DNA of 9,626 bases from CAYSRM01 sp964543205 (GCA_964543205.1 CAZIXB010000056.1:1-9626), one strand, 5' to 3'; positions 1-7,129 are shown, counted from the first letter of the stretch. Notes: generated by a model not told the origin, from the sequence alone. Made by a program: numbers and translations.

Positions 1-165
1 AAATGTCACCCACTGCCCGTTTGTTGCAGTACTTACCGCCGCAGAAATAGAAACACTCAAATCCGCGCGCTCTTCCAGGTCCTTTGCATAAGCAGAACCT
101 AACACATAAAAAAGGGCCGCCGCCACAATACATGTCAGACACATTCCAGACAGACTTTTTTTCAT
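1..165 (-). CDS. Secreted protein, N-terminal part only (runs off the left edge)
   Basis: An open frame of 55 codons reads leftward from an ATG at 165-163 and leaves the window without a stop. The product starts MKKSLSGMCL, continues with a hydrophobic core (residues 9-23) and reaches an A-Y-A motif at residues 25-27, a textbook Sec signal peptide with likely cleavage before K28. The visible mature part (KDLEERADLSVSISAAVSTA) is polar and serine/alanine rich, and I do not recognise it. An AGGA motif lies about 10 bases before the ATG, a fair ribosome site. The protein is therefore exported, probably periplasmic, surface or extracellular. No lipobox cysteine follows the hydrophobic core, so it is unlikely to be a lipoprotein. 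It lies 244 bp downstream of the URO-D-like gene on the same strand and may have its own promoter near 264-291. Confidence 0.72.
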   Translation of the reverse strand, partial: MKKSLSGMCLTCIVAAALFYVLGSAYAKDLEERADLSVSISAAVSTATNGQWVTF

Positions 166-263
166 CTTGATTATCCTGTTTCTGAATGAGGAATCGCTTT
201 TCAGGCGGCATAGGCACACACCCAAAAGAAAAACCGCTCTAAGAAACGCTCCTTGTAGAACAA

Positions 264-291
264 ACTCTATTCAAATTCAGCGCAACATCAA
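264..291 (-). promoter_or_regulatory. Candidate sigma-70-type promoter for the secreted-protein gene
   Basis: On the minus strand TTGATG (291-286) and TAGAGT (269-264) are separated by 16 bp, with four of six matches to each consensus box. This would give a leader of roughly 90 bases before the ATG at 165. It is read from sequence alone and is weak evidence. Confidence 0.25.
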
Positions 292-306
292 GATAAAATG
301 TGGGGA

Positions 307-318
307 GTGTTATAACAC
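307..318. repeat. 12-bp perfect palindrome GTGTTATAACAC
   Basis: GTGTTATAACAC is fully self-complementary and sits just upstream (minus-strand sense) of the candidate promoter for the secreted-protein gene. It could be an operator for a dimeric regulator. Nothing else in the window repeats it. The rest of 166-409 shows no gene. Confidence 0.35.
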
Positions 319-409
319 GCCTTCGCCAGGATCTTCCTGCAACAATCCCTTAACCTGCCGCAAACTGTGAAATCTCCCAACGAAGGTTCATTAATGAGTC
401 AGGCCAAGG

Positions 410-1540
410 TCAAACACTGAACATAGCCTCAACCGCTTTAATGGGGGTATTTCTCAAAATGGCATTCGACGGCCCATGGAAATATGCCGTCCCTCCGGAT
501 TCCTCCACACAGCGTTGCGCCTCTTCGCGGATCCATCCAGGGGACTTTTTCTGCAAATTCTGACAAGACATGTTTCCCCATAGAACAAGGTCGGGGAAAT
601 TCTGGCGGATAGCGCCTACCGTCATCCCAACATGCCGATCTACCTCGCCATACCCCGGACAACCGGCCTCGCCAAAAATCATGTCCATAAGAGGCCACAA
701 AACACCGTCGGATCGAAAAATGTAGTGCACATCGATACCGTTCAGTTGCTCCAACATCGCCTTCATCGGCGGCAATACCACATCCCTGAAAAGCTCTGGT
801 GAATAAAATGGTCCGTTGTTTCCGGCAAGATCTCCTCCTCCAAGCAAAACATGCGGGCCGGCCACCTGCGACAGGCAGCGTCCAAGAGCCGCGTCCTGAT
901 AAGCCTGCAATCTCACCCTGCGCTTCACGAGGTCGGTTTTCGTCAATAACAGGATAAGCTCATCGGCATCCATCCCTACACCTATGTATCCTCCGGAGCC
1001 TATAACAAAAAATTCCTCCCCGTATTTATCCAGAATATAAAGATAGTCTGAAGGCATGGACTGTTGCTCCAGTTCCCCGCTTTCCAGCGCGCGTTCCTTT
1101 TGTTCCACCTTACGCCTGAGTTTCTCCTCGGGAGGCAGAGGGGTTTTCTCTACCGTGCGAACACATCCAAACTCGCCTGTTGTCGCATCGTAGCGGAATA
1201 TCCTGTGGTCGCCTTCAGGATCTCCAAATAGGAATGTGTTCTCATCAACCTGCAGCGCAGGTTTCTCGCCCAGGCGCCAGGGCATCCTGAATACGTCAAT
1301 GTCAAAAACGCGATTAAACTCAGCAAGATCCTCAAAAAGGCTCACGACAAATTCCCGGTGAGCGGCCTTACCTTTGAGCATGGCGCATGCTTCCGCATAG
1401 TGAAGCGACCCGGTTCCGCCATGTGCCTGCCGTCCCAGAACGCTGGACACCACTTCACACGAAACAGCCGGACAGTAGCGCGGCATTCGATCCACTGGTC
1501 TGCCTTGCAACGCCGCCTCGCATCTCTCATGTCTGTTCAT
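410..1540 (-). CDS. URO-D-fold (uroporphyrinogen decarboxylase-like) methyltransferase-family protein
   Basis: The 376-residue product has the length and conserved blocks of the uroporphyrinogen-decarboxylase/MtaA superfamily. It has an N-terminal MNRHERCEAALQGRPVDRMP block (typical 'R..A.l.g..pDR.P'), a GGGDLAGNNGPFYSPELF block (residues 234-251), an RSDG-x2-WPL block (277-284), and LVLWGNMSCQNL (318-329) followed by a C-terminal GPSN segment. Family members decarboxylate uroporphyrinogen III or, in the MtaA/MtbA branch, transfer methyl groups from corrinoid proteins through a zinc site. The H-x-C zinc motif of MtaA is not present (R277-S-D-G instead), and this is not a housekeeping HemE, so the substrate is unknown. 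A strong AAGGAG ribosome site 7 bases before the ATG supports the start. The preceding region (1541-1690) is AT rich and may carry its promoter, but I could not resolve one. The gene stands alone on its strand apart from the secreted-protein gene 244 bp downstream. Confidence 0.8.
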   Translation of the reverse strand: MNRHERCEAALQGRPVDRMPRYCPAVSCEVVSSVLGRQAHGGTGSLHYAEACAMLKGKAAHREFVVSLFEDLAEFNRVFDIDVFRMPWRLGEKPALQVDENTFLFGDPEGDHRIFRYDATTGEFGCVRTVEKTPLPPEEKLRRKVEQKERALESGELEQQSMPSDYLYILDKYGEEFFVIGSGGYIGVGMDADELILLLTKTDLVKRRVRLQAYQDAALGRCLSQVAGPHVLLGGGDLAGNNGPFYSPELFRDVVLPPMKAMLEQLNGIDVHYIFRSDGVLWPLMDMIFGEAGCPGYGEVDRHVGMTVGAIRQNFPDLVLWGNMSCQNLQKKSPGWIREEAQRCVEESGGTAYFHGPSNAILRNTPIKAVEAMFSV

Positions 1541-1690
1541 ACCTGTGCTCCTTAAAAAAATTTATTCAAATCAATGTGCGTCATAATTCAATACAAAGGT
1601 TAAACTACATTAGAATATAACTTGGACAACTAATTTTTATACACTTTCTGCTAAAAAAACATGAAATATGCCATCCAAAGAAAAATACAT

Positions 1691-1768
1691 TCTGGCTTTT
1701 TTCAATTCGTGCCATCGCAGTGGCGCTTTCCGCGCTCGCAACAGTAATTCTGTGAGATATGCGGGTTA
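1691..1768 (+). repeat. Dispersed ~80 bp repeat, copy 1 (plus orientation)
   Basis: This stretch starts at TCTGGC, runs through CAATTCGTGCC and GCGCTCGCAACAG, and ends in TGTGAGATATGCGGGTTA. Over its last 67 bases it matches the reverse complement of 9308-9374 at 62 of 67 positions with no gap. It also matches 9423-9489 on the plus strand at about three quarters of positions. It has no coding frame. It could be a MITE, an IS end or a genome-wide extragenic repeat. Confidence 0.8.
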
Positions 1769-1783
1769 GCCGCATATCTCACA
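1751..1783. repeat. Perfect 14-bp-arm inverted repeat at the end of repeat copy 1
   Basis: TGTGAGATATGCGG (1751-1764) and CCGCATATCTCACA (1770-1783) are exact complements around a 5-base GTTAG loop. The right arm looks like the terminus of a second, decayed repeat copy in the opposite orientation, because it continues as ACAGGATCTCGTGG, the complement of the ATCCTGTGAG segment in copy 3 (9469-9478). A transcript would fold into a stable hairpin. No T run follows on either side, so it is not a typical intrinsic terminator. Confidence 0.75.
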
Positions 1784-1796
1784 GGATCTCGTGGCT

Positions 1797-1822
1797 GCCC
1801 GTCCGCCATCCGCCAAAAGAGC
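1797..1822 (+). repeat. Short REP-like repeat, copy 1 (GTCCGCCATCCG core)
   Basis: These 26 bases match 7218-7243 at 22 positions, including an unbroken GTCCGCCATCCG. The element interrupts the similarity between the partial inverted repeat at about 1770-1845 and copy 3, as if inserted into it. It is non-coding. Confidence 0.5.
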
Positions 1823-1884
1823 AGGAAAAGCGCTGTAGACAGATTGGCGCTTCTCATGAATAGATCAAGTCAAGTCAAACCGCC

Positions 1885-1989
1885 CTGTTATCAACTTGTT
1901 GATAATATTTAGTTGATAAGTTGATATTAAAAGATAACAGATATTTGTAACACTTTTCTTACATGGGACTTAAGTCAGTTGATAAGTTG
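1885..1989. promoter_or_regulatory. Operator-like cluster upstream of the XRE regulator
   Basis: An AT-rich stretch just before the regulator gene holds several nested symmetric motifs. CTGTTATC (1885-1892) pairs with GATAACAG (1933-1940). TTATCAAC-TT-GTTGATAA (1888-1905) is a near-perfect dyad. The 13-mer AGTTGATAAGTTG occurs exactly twice, at 1911-1923 and 1977-1989. Repeated half-sites directly upstream of an XRE gene are typical of autoregulated operators. A promoter must overlap this region, but no clear -35/-10 pair stands out. Confidence 0.6.
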
Positions 1990-2042
1990 TTAATATCTTT
2001 ATCTTGATTCCTCTTTCCAGCTTGATGATAATGTTGCTCAAA

Positions 2043-2576
2043 ATGAGTGATAAAGATGACATAACAATTGCATTCCATCGGCTGCTGCATGATACGCGCA
2101 GGCGCATGGGAATAAGTCAATCCAGCTTGGCAAAGGAAACCGGATGCAGTCAGTCAGCGATCAGTATGATGGAAAAAGGGCGAGTGGATGCGCTTTCCCT
2201 TGAAAAGCTGAACCGTATTGCGGAAAGGCTGGGAGTTCCTGTTCCTGAAGAGAAATCCCGCTCTGCAACAGCTTGGCCCGCTGCAGGATTCTGTCCCGAA
2301 TGCGAATGCCCGTCGAACAAGCCTTATTTAGTTGGTGATAATGTATTCTGGCGCCCATCCATCCGCGAGGTATCTCTTTCTCGCGGCGTGTATTGCCAGG
2401 ATTGTGGAGAAGTGCTGGAAACGACCTGCCCGAATTGCAGCAGGGCAATTCAAAACGGAGCATGCTGTCCTTATTGTGGTAATGCGTATGTCATTGCATC
2501 AAAGGAACAAACAGCAAAAGTCCGCCGACAGCAAATGGTTGGCGACCCAGGCGTTCGTTATACTCCCCCCGGTTGA
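2043..2576 (+). CDS. XRE-family transcriptional regulator with C-terminal double zinc ribbon
   Basis: From the ATG at 2043 the product has 177 residues. Residues 9-64 form a Cro/CI-type helix-turn-helix (LLHDTRRRMGISQSSLAKET, then CSQSAISMMEKG, then LSLEKLNRIAERLGV). Residues 84-145 carry four CxxC pairs (C84/C87, C118/C121, C129/C132, C142/C145), the spacing of two zinc ribbons. It should be a cytoplasmic DNA-binding protein whose cysteine tail binds zinc or possibly senses a thiophilic metal or metalloid; the sensing is inference. Repeated operator-like motifs upstream suggest autoregulation. The frame is open further up, with a TTG at 2004 and ATGs at 2025 and 2031, and none has a good ribosome site. 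I chose 2043 because MSDKDD leads straight into the domain. It converges on the glycosyltransferase gene with a 24 bp gap that shows no obvious terminator. Confidence 0.82.
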   Translation: MSDKDDITIAFHRLLHDTRRRMGISQSSLAKETGCSQSAISMMEKGRVDALSLEKLNRIAERLGVPVPEEKSRSATAWPAAGFCPECECPSNKPYLVGDNVFWRPSIREVSLSRGVYCQDCGEVLETTCPNCSRAIQNGACCPYCGNAYVIASKEQTAKVRRQQMVGDPGVRYTPPG

Positions 2577-2600
2577 TCCCACCGCCACCGCCAAATATCA

Positions 2601-3917
2601 TCACCCGTTTCTCTTGTGGTGTGCTGCCAGGCGCCGTGGAGAAATGCCAATACAGTAAGCGCCTATAAGCCATTGATGAAGAAGCGTTGTTCTCAAGAAT
2701 CCACGCTTTTGCCAGCGACGGGCTGATGTTACGGCCGGAGCCGGTATGATTGCAATTCGTCCATATCGCCTGAGACGACGAACCATCTCAAAATCTTCCA
2801 TGATCGGCATATCACAGAATCCTCCCAATTCAGAGAACTTATTAGCCCTCATGAAAATCGCCTGATCTCCGTACGGCATCTGCAGAATTCTTGAACGCCA
2901 GTTAACAAGCCGTTCAAGAAGACGGTACGCCCAGCCTTCGGCGTCAATTTGAAATTGGAAAGCGCCTGCCGCTACCTCCGGATTGCCGAGTGTTGCCCGA
3001 ACCAGAGACGGAAATTCTTGCGGAAGACTGGTGTCAGCGTGCAGAAAAAGCAGGATATCTGACGTTGCAGCCTGAGCGCCGGCATTCATCTGCTTTGCTC
3101 TGCCAGGCTCCGTGGTCAATATTTTTGCCCCGCAAGCGCTTGCTTTCTGCTCCGTTCCATCAGCGCTGCCACCGTCAACAACAATTATTTCGAGGGTCGG
3201 GTCAATCCCTTTTAAGGTCTCTACTAAGCCGGAGATGCGAGAGGCTTCATTGAGGGTTGGAATAATGACCGATACCCTGCCAATGGTTTTAGAAACCATT
3301 TCCCTGCCCCAGGATTGTTCGAGGACAACAAGATCCTCGAAACGATCAATGTCTGCAAGCGTTGGAAGCGTATAAACTGTCAGGCCCAGGCCATTTGCAA
3401 TGTCCACAGTCTTACTGAAAACATCGTCCTTGCCCCACAGAATATCCTTGAAGAGCTCAGGAACATCTCTTTTTAAACCAATCAGGTAATATCCTCCGTC
3501 GACTGCCGGACCAATAACAAGGTCATTGTCCTGGAGTTCTTTGAAGGCTTTTGAAAGGATGCGGGCATTGATACCTGGAACATCCGAGCCGACAATAACA
3601 ATTCGCTTCGATAACGAATTGATGTTGTCCCGCACACAACGCCGCATCCGGCTGCCAAGATCACCGTTTCCCTGCGGCCGGTAAACAAATGCCTCTCCAA
3701 ATGCCTCCTTCATGCGCTTTCTGTCGCCCCCCTCGAAACGTACTTCCAGCCTGATCCCTTGCTTTTCTTTGATATGAGCGGCTGCCACCAGGAGACGGGT
3801 TGTCATCATCTGTTGCAGGGATGCGGCGCCTTCCGGTCCAATCGCCGGTATTAGGCGTGTTTTAGTCTTTCCAGGCTCGGGATAACGCGTGAATATACAG
3901 AGACACTCTTCTTTCAT
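2601..3917 (-). CDS. Bifunctional glycosyltransferase: TIGR04282-type domain fused to TIGR04283-type GT2 domain
   Basis: The 438 residues contain two domains that are usually separate proteins. Residues 1-205 match the TIGR04282/DUF2064 GT-A family (FTRYPEPGKTKTRL at 9-22, GSDVPG at 110-115, GPAVDGGYYLIGL at 136-148, LADIDRFEDL at 188-197). Residues 213-438 match the TIGR04283 family-2 glycosyltransferases (SVIIPTLNEA at 216-225, VVDGGSADGT at 246-255, the HADT metal-binding motif at 293-296, GDQAIFM at 350-356, MEDFEMVRRLRRYGR at 373-387). Both families are named after arsenosugar biosynthesis and the rSAM/selenodomain association, because they co-occur with ArsM- and ArsS-type genes. Each would transfer a nucleotide-activated sugar in the cytoplasm, but the acceptor is unproven. 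A GAGG motif lies 4-5 bases before the ATG. The gene begins 85 bp after the stop of the radical SAM fusion on the same strand, so the two likely form one operon. That gap contains only a small GCCGG-AAG-CCGGC hairpin (3957-3969). Confidence 0.88.
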   Translation of the reverse strand: MKEECLCIFTRYPEPGKTKTRLIPAIGPEGAASLQQMMTTRLLVAAAHIKEKQGIRLEVRFEGGDRKRMKEAFGEAFVYRPQGNGDLGSRMRRCVRDNINSLSKRIVIVGSDVPGINARILSKAFKELQDNDLVIGPAVDGGYYLIGLKRDVPELFKDILWGKDDVFSKTVDIANGLGLTVYTLPTLADIDRFEDLVVLEQSWGREMVSKTIGRVSVIIPTLNEASRISGLVETLKGIDPTLEIIVVDGGSADGTEQKASACGAKILTTEPGRAKQMNAGAQAATSDILLFLHADTSLPQEFPSLVRATLGNPEVAAGAFQFQIDAEGWAYRLLERLVNWRSRILQMPYGDQAIFMRANKFSELGGFCDMPIMEDFEMVRRLRRYGRIAIIPAPAVTSARRWQKRGFLRTTLLHQWLIGAYCIGISPRRLAAHHKRNG

Positions 3918-4002
3918 GATCCCTCATAAGTTGTTTGTCATAATCTATCTATAACCGCCGGAAGCCGGCAAATGCCTATTTTTTACATCTCTGTGCCTGA
4001 TA

Positions 4003-7000
4003 TCAATATGCGGGCAAATCAGGACAGGGTTTCCGCCGCTTAATTTCGCACGCGGAACCAGCACATTCAGGATTTTCCGCCGCCTGGTTGCAGACCAATG
4101 CGGCTTCTGCCCGCAAAGGTATGGGAAGCAGGCTAATGGACACCCTGGCGGCTCCGCGTAAAGCAAGCCACACATCGCGTTGGCAACAACGTGCTGCTGG
4201 TACAGCCGCAATATCTGCGGCTATAGTGTTTACCGCCTGCATCACCTGTTGGCGTTGAACTGGAGTCAGCGGATTAGCGTCCAGCAAAATACTGAGGGCC
4301 ACACCTACCCCCGTAGCTGCTCCGCAACTGCCTGCGAATGCGCACGATCCTCCCATAACCCTGGCTCCGCGCCGGATTCCGGTATCAAGCATCTCACGGC
4401 TCACCCTGCCGCCGAGATTTCTATATGTTGCCAGAATGACACCTGGCGCCAGCCCGTGATGTTCAGGCCCGTGCATTGGCACACTGGGATGCCTCCTGAT
4501 CATTTGCATCAAGGCAATCATATCGGTCTCACCGGTTGTCGCGCACAAATGGCTTATTACAGCCAGGGCTCCCGCGGCATGACAGACATCACAGACAAAG
4601 TGGCCTTGCTCACAGACTGAATTGGCAGAACCTGACGCTCCGCAGAAGGCACAGGTTTCTTCCCTGTCAGCTTTCAGATATACAAGCGGCGCTCCACAAA
4701 CCATGCAATCGGTCATCCGTCGCTCTTTGCCCTCCTGTCCCTTTATATCGGCGGACCCGGCAATATCGGACAAAACCGCCGATTCCGGCAGCTCACAGGC
4801 GCACGTATTGACCCAGTCCATATTTACCGCCCTGCCTTCTGCGTCAAGAATGGCAACCTGCCTGCCCAGTTGTTTGGCGTCATCCTCCGGAACCAAAGCT
4901 GGAATACCGGCATGAAGAAAACGTCCTGAAGGAGTTTGAAGACTTGCCATAGGACCAAGGTAAATTGCCCGGATCATTGCAGAGGGCGCCGGTTTCACGG
5001 CCTCATAGGTCATGGAATAGAAACGATGGCCTTGCGCTTCGCGATAAGGCACACGCTTAAGCACACGGAAGGAACGAAAGCCAGTCTCGTCCAGCATCCC
5101 GGCAAGGTCCCTGTGCGTCATGGCCCCGGCAATGCATTCACCGCGCAATATATCGTCGTTGAGAATCGCCGCATCAGGAACTGTTTCAGTAACCACATCA
5201 GAAACAACAACCCTGCCGCCCGGCTTTAACGCTTTCAGGATCTCCGCAAATGTGCGGCGTTTATCGGTTGAAAGATTCAGCACACAGTTCGACAGAATGA
5301 CGTCGGACGAATTTTCATCCACAGGCAAAGTTTCAAGATAGCCCTTGCGAAATTCAAGGTTTTTGTATCCAAGTCTATTTTCAACGCGCTTTGCCCCTGC
5401 GCGGGCTATTTCCAACATCGGATCAAGCATATCTATGCCTGTCACCCGTCCTTCCGGCCCCACTTCGCGGGCTGCCAGAAAACACTCCACACCGCGTCCG
5501 CATCCCAGATCCACAACGGTCTGTCCCGGCTGCAGGCCGGCGTCCAACACCGGGCTCCCGCAGCCGTACCCCCGAAACCGCAGATCCTCGGGGATATGCT
5601 CCATCATCTCAGGAGGGTAACAAGCCGGATTGAGAATATCTTCCTTATTAGAGACCGCTGCTTCGGAATAGTACGATTTCACTGCCGTGCGCCCGTCTAT
5701 AGAAGCCGTGGATAGCAGGCAATTCGAATGCACCAGAGCAACTGGGCCATGCGCGCCGCAACTTTCAAGTATGTCGCCCATCTTGAGACGCAGCCGGGGC
5801 GCATCCTCACCTACATTTCCGGCTGCTGCTGTAATTAGCTCAAGCGCAATCTTCCGGTATAGCGGCCAATAAGGATCTGTGCCCACAAAACGACCGCCAT
5901 GGTTGTAACAGTGATCCGAATCCCCGCCGCCAATAAGGTAACGCAATGGATCATTCAGCTCAGCCGCTGATGTCTTCCTTATCTTTGCCAGTATGCTGCT
6001 TCCACTCCAGGCTTCTGCAAGAGAAGTTGTCACGCTCGTGGCCAGCTCGGGAAAGCCCACGAGCGCAGCAGATGGGTAAAGTTTATCGTCGGGGCCGAGC
6101 GCCGCGGCTTCCCATGCGCTTGTGCTGCCATCATGAATAGTGCCCGGCGGAGCAAAAACCTGGGTCTTGAAGGCTTCCAGATTATCCAGGGCAATTCCAG
6201 TGCGTCGGGCGGCTGCTTCCGCCTCCCTGAAATGATTGAAAATCAGTTCCGGCGAAGCAAAACGTTCCGTTAACGCGCGGCCTCGAACAAAAAGCCACAT
6301 GAAATGAACATTTGACGCTCCCATCCGGGCAGCCAGTTCAACCAACCCGGCCATGTCTGCGACGTTATCAGAATCAACACACATAGATACAGTAAAAGGG
6401 AATTTCCTCTCATTCAGCGCGCGAAGATGTCCGGCCAGTTTATCAAACGAGCCATCCCCCCGTATCGCATCATGGCGCCGGGGCAACCCGTCAATGCTGA
6501 CCTGCAGGTGAAATCTTTCTGAACCCCAATTCATAAGGTCGTCAACATGTTTCTCCAGCAGGGTTCCGTTCGTCAGTATTACAACGTGCGCATCTGGAGC
6601 AGAAAGAATGGCATTGATGATTTGAGGGAAACCTGGATGCAGGAAAGGCTCGCCGCCGGTCAGAGCAAAAACACGACAGCCCATATTTAGCGCTTCGTCA
6701 ACCCGATGCAACACCGTCTCCGTCGACAACTGTTTTCCCGTTTCAGGAGAAGCCGCAAACAGGCAGTGTTTGCAGGCCATGTTGCACCTGTCGGTGATAT
6801 GCAGCCATAACTCGCGCAGAAAAGGTTTACGCAAAAACTCTGCGCGGCCAGGATAGTCTGCCCGCCCGCCCGCCGGCAGACGCGCAAGAAATCTGGCCGG
6901 GGCAGGAACGGCGCCAGGGTCTTTGCCGGACATAAGCTTTTTCAGCAAACTGTCGCCCGTCGCATTGGGCACAAACCAGCAAGGATTACAGTCGCGAACA

Positions 7001-7074
7001 TAAACCGGCGTTCCCTCAAACTCCATTCGTGTCCAGACGGAAGGATCAAACGAAGATTTATTTCCTTTGGTCAT
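4003..7074 (-). CDS. Radical SAM / ArsM-like arsenite methyltransferase / DUF5714 fusion enzyme
   Basis: The product is 1023 residues from the ATG at 7074. Residue numbers here count from an in-frame ATG at 7149, 25 codons earlier. Domains in order: a PqqD-like segment (38-75, TPVYVRDCNPCWFVPNATGD); a radical SAM barrel (111-330) with cluster motif C122-NMA-C126-KH-C129 and GGEP at 165-168; and a linker with LYPSAALVG and GGGDSDHCY...DPYWPLY (357-431). Next is a full ArsM/AS3MT-like methyltransferase (about 490-765) with SAM motif VVDLGCGRG (545-553) and VTGIDM. Its cysteines sit in GYGCG (C530), SNCVLNL (C622) and GECIAGA (C672), the positions that bind As(III) in AS3MT/ArsM. Last is a DUF5714 domain (812-1005) with CMVC, CAFC, GHFVCDVC, MHGPEHH and GGSCAFAGSCGAATG. 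AAGAG lies 8 bases before the 7074 ATG. The 7080 ATG is also possible, and 7149 is unlikely because it falls inside an inverted repeat. A perfect TTGACA lies at 7192-7187 but lacks a good -10 box. Expected chemistry is arsenic methylation plus a radical step; substrates are inferred. Confidence 0.88.
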   Translation of the reverse strand: MTKGNKSSFDPSVWTRMEFEGTPVYVRDCNPCWFVPNATGDSLLKKLMSGKDPGAVPAPARFLARLPAGGRADYPGRAEFLRKPFLRELWLHITDRCNMACKHCLFAASPETGKQLSTETVLHRVDEALNMGCRVFALTGGEPFLHPGFPQIINAILSAPDAHVVILTNGTLLEKHVDDLMNWGSERFHLQVSIDGLPRRHDAIRGDGSFDKLAGHLRALNERKFPFTVSMCVDSDNVADMAGLVELAARMGASNVHFMWLFVRGRALTERFASPELIFNHFREAEAAARRTGIALDNLEAFKTQVFAPPGTIHDGSTSAWEAAALGPDDKLYPSAALVGFPELATSVTTSLAEAWSGSSILAKIRKTSAAELNDPLRYLIGGGDSDHCYNHGGRFVGTDPYWPLYRKIALELITAAAGNVGEDAPRLRLKMGDILESCGAHGPVALVHSNCLLSTASIDGRTAVKSYYSEAAVSNKEDILNPACYPPEMMEHIPEDLRFRGYGCGSPVLDAGLQPGQTVVDLGCGRGVECFLAAREVGPEGRVTGIDMLDPMLEIARAGAKRVENRLGYKNLEFRKGYLETLPVDENSSDVILSNCVLNLSTDKRRTFAEILKALKPGGRVVVSDVVTETVPDAAILNDDILRGECIAGAMTHRDLAGMLDETGFRSFRVLKRVPYREAQGHRFYSMTYEAVKPAPSAMIRAIYLGPMASLQTPSGRFLHAGIPALVPEDDAKQLGRQVAILDAEGRAVNMDWVNTCACELPESAVLSDIAGSADIKGQEGKERRMTDCMVCGAPLVYLKADREETCAFCGASGSANSVCEQGHFVCDVCHAAGALAVISHLCATTGETDMIALMQMIRRHPSVPMHGPEHHGLAPGVILATYRNLGGRVSREMLDTGIRRGARVMGGSCAFAGSCGAATGVGVALSILLDANPLTPVQRQQVMQAVNTIAADIAAVPAARCCQRDVWLALRGAARVSISLLPIPLRAEAALVCNQAAENPECAGSACEIKRRKPCPDLPAY

Positions 7075-7129
7075 GATCATGTCTCTTGTATGAATCTTTT
7101 TGCAGTTAATCGCTACAGTACGCGCCCTG

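Noticed and set aside
167..370. 67-codon plus-strand open frame between the secreted-protein and URO-D-like genes
   Set aside because: It has no ribosome site and a basic, unpatterned product, and it overlaps the upstream region of the minus-strand secreted-protein gene.
1885..1989. CRISPR-like or iteron origin array from the GTTGATAAGTTG repeats
   Set aside because: There are only two exact copies with unequal context, directly before an XRE gene. No spacer regularity, DnaA boxes or replication gene is present, so an operator cluster is the simpler reading.
3957..3969. GCCGG-AAG-CCGGC hairpin between the two operon genes as a terminator
   Set aside because: The stem is only 5 bp and there is no T run on the minus strand after it. 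It is noted only as a possible processing or REP-like element.
4180..6140. Several plus-strand open frames of 60-146 codons opposite the fusion enzyme
   Set aside because: All lie antisense to the long, domain-supported minus-strand gene and have no recognisable domain.
4003..7074. Selenocysteine in the radical SAM fusion (ArsS proteins can be selenoproteins)
   Set aside because: The frame has no internal TGA up to its stop, and no SECIS-like need arises.
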